Assembly: GCA_002345145.1 (NCBI GenBank)
Contig: DDVC01000147.1
Span: forward strand, 3,012-12,700
Direction of reading: 5' to 3'
Length of the DNA: 9,689 nt
From: Bacteroidetes bacterium UBA2322
GTDB lineage: Bacteria > Bacteroidota > Bacteroidia > Chitinophagales > UBA2359
This document shows positions 1 to 5,340 of the stretch, in pieces. Position 1 is the stretch's first letter. Each line of letters starts with the position of its first letter. The translations under genes and the position numbers were made by a program. The notes beneath the pieces are model-generated. The model searched no databases, had not been told where the DNA came from, and saw nothing but the letters and a program-made list of their open reading frames with translations.

Positions 1-49
1 ACTCATAATTCATAACTCATAATTGATAACTCCTAACTCATAATTTTTC
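1..49. repeat. Heptanucleotide tandem repeat tract (A-C/T-TCATA type), cut by the window edge
   Basis: Seven consecutive 7-bp steps can be read from base 1: ACTCATA, ATTCATA, ACTCATA, ATTGATA, ACTCCTA, ACTCATA, ATTTTTC. The last is degenerate. The tract starts at or before the window edge and ends 1 bp before the cysD stop codon, so it lies directly 3' of cysD. The same family occurs in the opposite orientation at 2792-2812, where the complement of bases 1-16 is found. Similar short heptamer repeats are known from intergenic regions of cyanobacteria and are, from memory, common in Bacteroidota spacers. No function is inferred. Confidence 0.8.
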
Positions 50-50
50 A

Positions 51-956
51 CTAAAAATACCCTTCTCTTTTTCGGTCTTCCATAGAGGTGTCGGAGCGTT
101 TATCGTCTGCTCTGCCGCCGCGCTCGGTTATTTTAGCGGTGGCAATCTCCCTTACAATATCTTCCATAGTTGAGGCGGGCGATTCTATGGCTCCGGTGCT
201 GGTCATATCGCCAATGGTGCGAAACCGAACTGTTTTTTCCCGGGGTATTTCACCTTGTATGGGTGGGAGGTAGGCGGAGTGTGCCAGCAAAACGCCGTTG
301 CGTTCTACGCATAAGCGTTTATGCGAAAAATACAGGTTAGGCACGTCAATTTTTTCGCGCCAAATATACTGCCACACGTCTAACTCTGTCCAGTTGCTAA
401 GCGGAAAAACCCTAAAATGTTCCCCTTCGTTTTTGCGTCCGTTAAACAAGTTCCACAGTTCGGGGCGTTGGTTTTTGGGGTCCCACTGCCCAAATTCGTC
501 TCTGTGCGAAAAAAAGCGTTCTTTGGCTCGGGCTTTTTCTTCATCTCTGCGTGCGCCTCCTAATGCGGCGTCAAAACCGTATTGTTCAATAGTTTCGAGC
601 AGGGTAGTAGTTTGCAGTCTGATACGGCTTGCGCTCAGTCCGGTTTCTTCGCGGGCAGTACCTTTGTTAATGGAATCTTGCACATGCCCTACTATGAGTT
701 TTACCCCTAATTTGGCAATAAGCTCATCTCTGAAAGCGAGTGTTTCAGGAAAGTTATGACCGGTGTCTATGTGTACCAGCGGAAAAGGTATTCGGGCGGG
801 GTAAAAGGCTTTTCGGGCAAGGTGCGTCATCACAATTGAATCTTTTCCGCCCGAAAAAAGCAGCGCCGGATTGGCAAACTGTGCTGCAACCTCCCGAATA
901 ACGTAAACCGACTCGGCTTCTAACTCTTTTAAGTGGTTTAGTTTGTAATAGTGCAT
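51..956 (-). CDS. cysD: Sulfate adenylyltransferase subunit 2 (ATP sulfurylase small subunit, CysD)
   Basis: This 301-aa protein matches the usual CysD length of about 300 aa. CysD is the catalytic subunit that, with the GTPase CysN, makes adenosine 5'-phosphosulfate from ATP and sulfate in the cytoplasm, the first step of assimilatory sulfate activation. Visible signatures are the PP-loop SGGKDS (residues 35-40), HIDTGHNFPE (62-71), GGARRDEEKARAKER (133-147), FPLSNWTELDVWQYI (184-198) and the C-terminal region ending DRKREGYF. The frame stays open upstream to 998, but the ATG at 956 gives the family-typical N-terminus. A TATCTTTG promoter element at 985-992 also lies inside the longer frame, so the upstream start is unlikely. 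The expected partner cysN is not in the window; if present it should lie beyond the left edge, past the heptamer tract. No cysH or cysC is visible upstream. Confidence 0.97.
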   Translation of the reverse strand: MHYYKLNHLKELEAESVYVIREVAAQFANPALLFSGGKDSIVMTHLARKAFYPARIPFPLVHIDTGHNFPETLAFRDELIAKLGVKLIVGHVQDSINKGTAREETGLSASRIRLQTTTLLETIEQYGFDAALGGARRDEEKARAKERFFSHRDEFGQWDPKNQRPELWNLFNGRKNEGEHFRVFPLSNWTELDVWQYIWREKIDVPNLYFSHKRLCVERNGVLLAHSAYLPPIQGEIPREKTVRFRTIGDMTSTGAIESPASTMEDIVREIATAKITERGGRADDKRSDTSMEDRKREGYF

Positions 957-984
957 TGGGTACCTATTGGTTTCAAAACGGGCG

Positions 985-992
985 CAAAGATA
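985..992 (-). promoter_or_regulatory. Bacteroidota -7 promoter element of cysD
   Basis: The minus strand reads TATCTTTG, a perfect match to the Bacteroidota TAnnTTTG -7 consensus, 28 bp upstream of the cysD ATG. Transcription would begin near 978, leaving a leader of roughly 20 nt. I see no clear TTTG -33 box at the expected spacing. Confidence 0.6.
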
Positions 993-1414
993 AACCAATT
1001 TTGGGTTTGTTGATGAATGGTTAGCCCTTAGTTGTTAGCGCCGAATACTGCATGTTAAAAGATAATGTTAAGTGAGCAATTGTGGGTGTAGCCCGAAAAA
1101 GTATTACTTTACAGAAACTCATAGTTATTTAACAACCTATGAAGAGTTAAACATGGTTTTGTATGATATTTTGTGGTGATTGTTACCAATTTAGGTAAAT
1201 GCTCACACTGTTTACGCTTCTTTTTTTAACCTAACATTCAAAAGCTACACTTATTTTACCATTTATGCAGCAGACAAACTCTAAAAAGTTTGCTTTAACC
1301 GGTACAAGTTTGTCTTTTTGTTTTTGGATAGAGCCTACTTTTTGTGCAAACGCCCTTTTTACCACCCAAACCATGTTCCAAACATCAAAGAAGATACTAA
1401 AAAGTTGATTTGGG
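993..1414. other. Gene-poor AT-rich spacer upstream of the 21-bp array
   Basis: I see no convincing gene here. The longest small frame I found is a 47-codon plus-strand ORF at 1265-1408 starting ATG-CAG-CAG. It resembles no family I know and has no clear promoter. The region contains one notable inverted repeat (1272-1315) and a minor one (TTTAAC 1128-1133 / GTTAAA 1146-1151). No tRNA-like clover leaf or riboswitch core was recognised. Confidence 0.5.
1272..1315. other. 9-bp inverted repeat with an alternative inner hairpin and a T-rich tail
   Basis: AGACAAACT at 1272-1280 is the exact reverse complement of AGTTTGTCT at 1307-1315, with a 26-nt loop. CAAACT (1275-1280) can instead pair with AGTTTG (1287-1292), so two mutually exclusive stems share the left arm. 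The right arm of the outer stem is followed by a T-rich run (1315-1326). This layout could be a weak plus-strand terminator or attenuator, but the stem is AT-rich and the loop long, so it may also be chance. Confidence 0.3.
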
Positions 1415-1435
1415 GAGCTTTTAGGTTAAATTTTT

Positions 1436-1813
1436 AAGCTAACAGGTTAATTGTTTAAGCTAACAGGTTAATTGTTTAAGCTAACAGGTTAATTGTTTAA
1501 GCTAACAAGTTAATTGTTTAAGCTAACAAGTTAATTGTTTAAGCTAACAGGTTAATTGTTTAAGCTAATAGGTTAATTGTTTAAGCTAACAGATTAATTG
1601 TTTAAGATAACAGATTAATTGTTTAAGATAACAGATTAATTGTTTAAGATAACAGGTTAGTTGTTTAAGCTAACAGGTTAATTGTTTAAGCTAACAGGTT
1701 AATTGTTTAAGCTAACAATTTAATTGTTTAAGCTAATAAGTTAATTGTTTAAGCTAACAGATTAATTGTTTAAGCTAACAGATTAATTGTTTAAGCTAAT
1801 AGGTTAAAGTTTT
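1436..1813. repeat. Tandem array of eighteen 21-bp units, non-coding in all frames
   Basis: Eighteen head-to-tail units of exactly 21 bp start at 1436, 1457, 1478 and so on to 1793, with no indels. Each has an almost invariant 13-bp core TTAATTGTTTAAG (16 of 18 exact) and a variable 8-bp segment, most often CTAACAGG, with variants such as CTAACAAG, CTAACAGA, CTAATAGG, ATAACAGA and CTAACAAT. Units 11 (TTAG for TTAA) and 18 (TTAAAGTTTT) depart from the core. A degenerate copy (16 of 21 matches) precedes the array at 1415-1435. Identical variants sit next to each other (units 1-3, 4-5, 9-10, 12-13, 16-17), as expected from local unit duplication. Every unit has a stop in each of the six frames, so it is not a protein repeat. 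There are no unique spacers, so it is not a CRISPR array. Confidence 0.97.
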
Positions 1814-1939
1814 AAGCCGATAGCATGAACTTTGATGCTAAAAACATGGTTTTTGATGATAAAAGCCCGATAAACCAAGTTTTTAACCCGATTCTTGAAG
1901 TTAAAAACATTGTTTTTGCGCCCGATGAGTGTTTTTGCC
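1814..1939. repeat. Degenerate continuation of the 21-bp periodicity with AAAAAC/GTTTTT dyads
   Basis: Six further 21-bp steps can be read in phase with the array (starts 1814, 1835, 1856, 1877, 1898, 1919), although the sequence has diverged. The steps at 1835 and 1898 match each other at 18 of 21 positions and lie exactly 63 bp apart, three periods. Each contains a perfect dyad: AAAAACATGGTTTTT in the first and AAAAACATTGTTTTT in the second. Their match to the array consensus is only about 12 of 21, so a shared origin is an inference from phase rather than identity. Confidence 0.55.
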
Positions 1940-2055
1940 TTGAGTAAACTATCTGTGGTAATGTTTGGGGCATCGGGTAAACGGGGAGCAGTAAAAGCTA
2001 TCGGGCTATTTTGTCTTTGTTTGAACCGTATTTTATCACTTTAAAATCATACAGT

Positions 2056-2553
2056 ATGCCTTATGCAAATTTGCAAATTGCTTTTACAGAAGCCGATTAT
2101 CAGCTTGTAAGGCAAGAATTGATTGACCTAACAAGTAGGTTTCCTTTTGCGATAAACTTAACGCCTGAGGAAAAAAGCAGCTATCTGCGCTTGGGTAAAA
2201 AAAACCTGATGTTTGTGCAAAAATCGTTGTGGTTTTATACAGAAACGCCAATGCTGCACTCCAATTTTTTATCGGTAGCCGAGTGGAAAAACGATTGGGA
2301 AACCATGCAGCGGTTAGATAGCCTGCTGACACAGGTAAATTCTTTGCAGGAAATGCTGCAAGATACCGTTACGGCGCTCAAAATGGAAAATACCAAAGCT
2401 GCGCTTACCTTTTATAAGATACTGAAAAATGCCGCCGGAGTGAATGTGCCGGGAACCCATACGGTACTTGCCGAGCTGAAGACAATGCTGCCGGGCAATT
2501 TCAAACAAAAGAAAGCGCCGCTTGCCGATATGCCTAATGAGGCTGAAAAATAA
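2056..2553 (+). CDS. Uncharacterised 165-aa protein resembling a Bacteroidota family
   Basis: I do not know a function for this protein. It is soluble-looking and mostly helical, with no signal peptide or membrane segment. The pattern FAINLTPEEK (31-40), then LGKKNLMFVQKSL (46-58), a ...FLSVAEWKNDW... stretch (71-81), and AALTFYKILKNAA followed by NVPG (115-133), resembles a group of hypothetical proteins I recall from Bacteroidota genomes. In those the equivalent parts read roughly LTPEER, a lysine-rich turn with FVEKAL, and AALxFYxxVKxAAKxNVPG. The tail (150-165) is charged and probably disordered. The frame is open upstream to a TTG at 2011, but the ATG at 2056 gives the family-like N-terminus. 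It stands alone, with the 21-bp array upstream and CGCAAAG and heptamer repeats downstream. The nearest promoter-like string, TATTTTGT at 2007-2014, is imperfect. Confidence 0.85.
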   Translation: MPYANLQIAFTEADYQLVRQELIDLTSRFPFAINLTPEEKSSYLRLGKKNLMFVQKSLWFYTETPMLHSNFLSVAEWKNDWETMQRLDSLLTQVNSLQEMLQDTVTALKMENTKAALTFYKILKNAAGVNVPGTHTVLAELKTMLPGNFKQKKAPLADMPNEAEK

Positions 2554-2604
2554 GGGGGCAGACTGCTGCGGCATATTGTGCCTTTATTGTACGCACACAC
2601 ATAA

Positions 2605-2639
2605 ACCTAAGTATTTTGTATTTTAGTAACTACTTAGGT
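2605..2639. terminator. Possible stem-loop terminator after the uncharacterised gene
   Basis: ACCTAAGTA (2605-2613) pairs perfectly with TACTTAGGT (2631-2639) across a 17-nt loop, about 50 bp after the stop codon at 2553. There is no T-run after the right arm, so it is a poor intrinsic terminator. It could instead be an RNA 3'-end-stabilising hairpin or a palindromic binding site. Confidence 0.35.
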
Positions 2640-2706
2640 ACTGTCTGTAATTCAAATTTATAGCGTATTTGCAGGCTAAATTGGTAAGATTTTGCACAAT
2701 ACTTTA

Positions 2707-2775
2707 TTTCACGCAAAGACGCAAAGTTGGTATTCAGTAGTCGGCAAGAAGAATAGCTCTCGCAAAGGCGCAAAG
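2707..2775. repeat. Paired CGCAAAG-type dispersed repeats
   Basis: Two related motifs are visible: TTTCACGCAAAGACGCAAAG (2707-2726) and TCTCGCAAAGGCGCAAAG (2758-2775), each holding two CGCAAAG-like heptamers 8 bp apart. From memory this motif recurs as an intergenic dispersed repeat in many environmental bacterial genomes. No gene lies between the two copies, and the 31 bp separating them are unremarkable. Confidence 0.75.
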
Positions 2776-2791
2776 AAAAAAATTGAAGTGC

Positions 2792-2860
2792 GTTATGAAT
2801 TATGAGTTATCACTTACCCGCTGCTGACTAACCACTAATCACTAACAACTAACAACTAAT
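2792..2860. repeat. Heptanucleotide repeats, two blocks (TTATGA type and CACTAAC type)
   Basis: The first block (2792-2812) reads GTTATGA, ATTATGA, GTTATCA and is the reverse complement of the family at window positions 1-42. The second (2826-2860) reads GACTAAC, CACTAAT, CACTAAC, AACTAAC, AACTAAT. A 13-bp stretch separates them. The last heptamer of the second block runs into the TAATTTTG promoter-like element of the SPFH gene, so the repeat may have helped form the promoter or simply abuts it. Confidence 0.8.
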
Positions 2861-2864
2861 TTTG
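2857..2864 (+). promoter_or_regulatory. Likely Bacteroidota -7 promoter element of the SPFH gene
   Basis: TAATTTTG matches TAnnTTTG exactly and lies 94 bp upstream of the ATG at 2959. Transcription would start near 2870, giving a leader of about 90 nt. No -33 TTTG is visible at the right distance. A second, imperfect copy, TATTTTG, is at 2869-2875. Confidence 0.45.
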
Positions 2865-2958
2865 GAATTATTTTGGCGTTGTGGGGGTTTATGTATTGAA
2901 ACTGAACAATAAACATTACCTTTCTACCAATTTTATCACCATAAACCAACATTTTACT

Positions 2959-3915
2959 ATGGAAGCCTTCTTTTCATCGGGCGTTATTGTTATTTTAGTT
3001 ATTCTGTTTTTGGTACTCACCGGTTCTTTTACTGTAGTTCCGCAGGGGCATGTATCGGTTGTTACTATGTTTGGGCGTTATAGGCGCTTGCTTCATGCCG
3101 GTTTGGGGCTTAAACTGCCGTTTTTAGAGTCTGTTTACAAACGCATTTCGCTGCAAAACAGAGCCATAGAGTTACAGTTTCAGGCTACCACCATTGACCA
3201 AGCACATGTGTATTTTTCTGCCATGTTGCTCTACTCTGTATTAGATGACCGTGAAGAAACGGTAAAAAGCGTAGCCTTTAAATTTGTGGACGAACGCAGT
3301 TTTATGCAAGCCCTTACCCGAACCATAGAGGGCTGTGTGCGCGGGTTTGTAGCTACCAAAAAGCAAGCTGAGGTGTTATCGCTTAGGCGCGAAATTGTGG
3401 AACACGTAAAAAAAGAGGTGGACGCTACCCTTGAAACATGGGGCTACCACCTGAGCGATTTGCAAATTAACGATATTACCTTTGATGAGGAAATTATGAA
3501 ATCTATGTCAAAAGTAGTAGCATCGAGCAACCTGCGCGTGGCTGCCGAAAACGAAGGACAAGCCCTGCTCATTACCAAAACCAAAGCCGCCGAAGCCGAA
3601 GGTAATGCCATTAAAATAGCTGCCGAAGCCGAAAGGCAAGCCTCTCAACTGCGCGGGCAAGGCGTGGCTCTGTTTAGAGAAGAAGTGGCACGCGGTATGA
3701 CCCAGGCTGCCCGCGAAATGGAAGCCGCACATTTAGACGCCTCCTTTATTTTATTTGCCATGTGGACCGAAGCGCTTAGGCATTTTGCCTCTGAGGGTAA
3801 GGGTAATGTTATTTTCCTTGACGGCTCATCAGATAACATGAAGCGCACTTTGCAGGAGCTCATGTCGGTAAACCTTCAATCAATGGGGCTTGGTAAAGAC
3901 AAACCGGTTAAGTAA
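2959..3915 (+). CDS. Membrane-anchored SPFH/band-7 domain protein (stomatin/HIR-like)
   Basis: This 318-aa protein has one hydrophobic N-terminal segment (residues about 5-22, FFSSGVIVILVILFLVLTG), then an SPFH/band-7 domain (about 24-205). It ends in an Ala/Glu-rich coiled-coil helix (about 195-257, with KAAEAEGNAIKIAAEAERQA) and a C-terminal segment with WTEALRHFASEGKGNVIFLDG (269-289). SPFH proteins form large ring- or cage-like membrane assemblies linked to microdomain organisation and protease control. The coiled coil and the -VIFL- C-terminus most resemble plant HIR proteins and prokaryotic stomatin relatives; the exact subfamily is an inference. The frame is open to a GTG at 2881, but the ATG at 2959 puts the membrane segment at the N-terminus as the family requires. 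No NfeD-type partner, often linked to slipins, is adjacent. The gene appears monocistronic and ends before the shared terminator at 4021-4060. Confidence 0.88.
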   Translation: MEAFFSSGVIVILVILFLVLTGSFTVVPQGHVSVVTMFGRYRRLLHAGLGLKLPFLESVYKRISLQNRAIELQFQATTIDQAHVYFSAMLLYSVLDDREETVKSVAFKFVDERSFMQALTRTIEGCVRGFVATKKQAEVLSLRREIVEHVKKEVDATLETWGYHLSDLQINDITFDEEIMKSMSKVVASSNLRVAAENEGQALLITKTKAAEAEGNAIKIAAEAERQASQLRGQGVALFREEVARGMTQAAREMEAAHLDASFILFAMWTEALRHFASEGKGNVIFLDGSSDNMKRTLQELMSVNLQSMGLGKDKPVK

Positions 3916-4020
3916 TTCCATTTGGGTTTACAACCCGCTCCGGTTATTCCCCCCATATGGTAACCTAACAGCCACGCTATAGGCTATTAAAAAAATATCT
4001 GCCGGGTTTAAACAGAAAAT

Positions 4021-4060
4021 AAAAAACGAGTTGTGCAAAACAGGCACAACTCGTTTTTTT
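4021..4060. terminator. Strong bidirectional intrinsic terminator between the SPFH gene and queA
   Basis: The 16-nt arm at 4021-4036 (A-run then CGAGTTGTGC) pairs perfectly with 4044-4059 (GCACAACTCG then T-run) around a 7-nt loop. The A-run on one side and T-run on the other give a U-tract to both transcripts. It lies between two convergent genes, 106 bp after the SPFH stop and 21 bp after the queA stop. Confidence 0.95.
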
Positions 4061-4080
4061 ATAGAGGGGGTAAGCACAAA

Positions 4081-5130
4081 TTAGAGTATCAACATAGCAT
4101 CGCCGTAGCTAAAAAACTGGTATTTTTCTTTTACCGCCTCTTCGTATGCTTTCATTACCAAATCAAAACCGGCAAAAGCACAAATCATAATGATAAGGCT
4201 GGTTTGTGGCAGGTGAAAATTGGTAATCATGCAATCGGTAATTTTAAACTCATAGGGGGGGTAAATAAACAAGTTTGTCCACCCATCGGCAGGTTTTAGA
4301 CGGTGCATGGCAGTTACTGATGACTCTATGGTGCGCACCGAGGTAGTACCTATGGCACATACCTTTTTCAAGTTGTCTTTTGCGGTATTTACCAAATTTG
4401 TTGTAGCTTCGGGTATATGGTAGTACTCGGCATCCATTTTATGCTTCGACAGGTCTTCCACCTCAATAGGTCTAAAAGTTCCCAAACCTATATGCAGTGT
4501 TACCTCCGCAAAATTTATCCCCTTTAAGGCAAGCCGCTTCATTAGCTCCGTACTAAAGTGTAAACCGGCAGTAGGGGCAGCCACAGCGCCTTCGTGTTTT
4601 GCATAAACGGTTTGGTAGCGCTCTTTGTCTATATCTTCGGGTTTGCGCTTAATGTATTTAGGCAGTGGCGTATTGCCCAGCACATCTAATACTGCTCTAA
4701 ATTCATCGTTGGTGCCGTTAAACAAAAATCGAATAGTGCGCCCGCGCGAGGTAGTATTATCTACTACTTCGGCTACCAACTCATCGTTATCGCCAAAATA
4801 CAGTTTATTGCCTACGCGTATTTTTCGGGCGGGATCTACCAACACGTCCCAAAGGCGATTTTCGGCGCTTAGCTCTCGCAATAAAAAAACCTCAATTTTA
4901 GCGCCTGTTTTTTCTTTTTTCCCAAACAATCGGGCAGAAAAAACCTTAGTGTTGTTAATCACCATTACATCGCCGTCATCAAAATAACCCAGTACGTCTT
5001 TAAAAATTTTGTGTTCAATGGTGCCGGTTTTTCGGTTTACCACCATTAGCCTCGATTCGTCTCGGGTTTCGGGCGGATACTGTGCAATGAGTTCTTTGGG
5101 GAGGTTAAAGTCAAAATCGGATAGTTTCAT
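4081..5130 (-). CDS. queA: S-adenosylmethionine:tRNA ribosyltransferase-isomerase QueA
   Basis: QueA transfers and isomerises the ribosyl group of S-adenosylmethionine onto 7-aminomethyl-7-deazaguanine in tRNA, giving epoxyqueuosine, the penultimate step of queuosine synthesis. This 349-aa protein is full length for the family. Visible signatures are DFNLPKELIAQYP (7-19), DVMVINNTKVFSARL (54-68), YQTVYAKHEGAVAAPTAGLH (172-191), THIGLGTF-like LHIGLGTFRP (212-221), GTTSVRTIES (261-270) and the C-terminal TNFHLPQTSL (303-312) with SYGDAMLIL (341-349). The frame extends to 5184, but the ATG at 5130 gives the standard MKLSDFDF-type N-terminus. It is transcribed divergently from the ABC permease and convergently with the SPFH gene. 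No other queuosine gene is in the window. The HLPQTSL segment differs slightly from the more usual LP-x-STL order. Confidence 0.97.
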   Translation of the reverse strand: MKLSDFDFNLPKELIAQYPPETRDESRLMVVNRKTGTIEHKIFKDVLGYFDDGDVMVINNTKVFSARLFGKKEKTGAKIEVFLLRELSAENRLWDVLVDPARKIRVGNKLYFGDNDELVAEVVDNTTSRGRTIRFLFNGTNDEFRAVLDVLGNTPLPKYIKRKPEDIDKERYQTVYAKHEGAVAAPTAGLHFSTELMKRLALKGINFAEVTLHIGLGTFRPIEVEDLSKHKMDAEYYHIPEATTNLVNTAKDNLKKVCAIGTTSVRTIESSVTAMHRLKPADGWTNLFIYPPYEFKITDCMITNFHLPQTSLIIMICAFAGFDLVMKAYEEAVKEKYQFFSYGDAMLIL

Positions 5131-5181
5131 GTTCTTACAGGAACTGATTTTATGGGGTGGGTTAATGATTGGGTAAAATAA

Positions 5182-5211
5182 CAAAGGGTAAAACGCATTT
5201 GTTCTTACAAA
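5182..5211 (-). promoter_or_regulatory. Possible queA promoter
   Basis: On the minus strand, TTTG (complement of 5208-5211), 17 bp, then TACCCTTTG (complement of 5182-5190) resembles the Bacteroidota promoter with one extra base inside the -7 element. It lies about 50 bp upstream of the queA ATG. The imperfect -7 keeps confidence low. Confidence 0.35.
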
Positions 5212-5260
5212 GGTTTATATCCATACGCTCAAAAAACAGACCCTACAAGTAGATTTTTGC

Positions 5261-5290
5261 TTTGTGGTTCATATTTTAGGGTTACTTTTG
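5261..5290 (+). promoter_or_regulatory. Near-consensus Bacteroidota promoter of the permease-sixA unit
   Basis: TTTG at 5261-5264, an 18-bp spacer, and TACTTTTG at 5283-5290 match the TTTG / TAnnTTTG promoter of Bacteroidota. Transcription would start near 5297. This excludes the upstream TTG at 5257 as a start and leaves the GTG at 5341 with a leader of about 45 nt. Confidence 0.7.
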
Positions 5291-5340
5291 TAAACATTTA
5301 CAAGGGTAAAGTACTAATAACACAACTAATACCGCAGGCA

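Noticed and set aside
957..998. N-terminal extension of CysD
   Set aside because: The TATCTTTG promoter element lies inside it, and the family-typical start is the ATG at 956.
1265..1408. 47-aa ORF starting ATG-CAG-CAG
   Set aside because: There is no recognisable family, clear promoter or supporting context, and an ORF of this length is common by chance in such a long spacer.
1436..1813. CRISPR array
   Set aside because: The 21-bp units are directly adjacent with no unique spacers, and no cas gene is in the window.
1436..1813. Repeat-protein gene (21 bp would encode 7-residue repeats)
   Set aside because: Each unit contains a stop codon in every one of the six frames.
2011..2055. TTG start for the uncharacterised protein
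   Set aside because: The ATG at 2056 is available and begins the part resembling related proteins.
2707..2860. Insertion-sequence end or attachment site
   Set aside because: There is no transposase, target duplication or integrase; the motifs are short simple repeats.
4625..4987. 120-aa plus-strand ORF inside queA
   Set aside because: It is antisense to a clearly conserved gene and has no recognisable protein signature.
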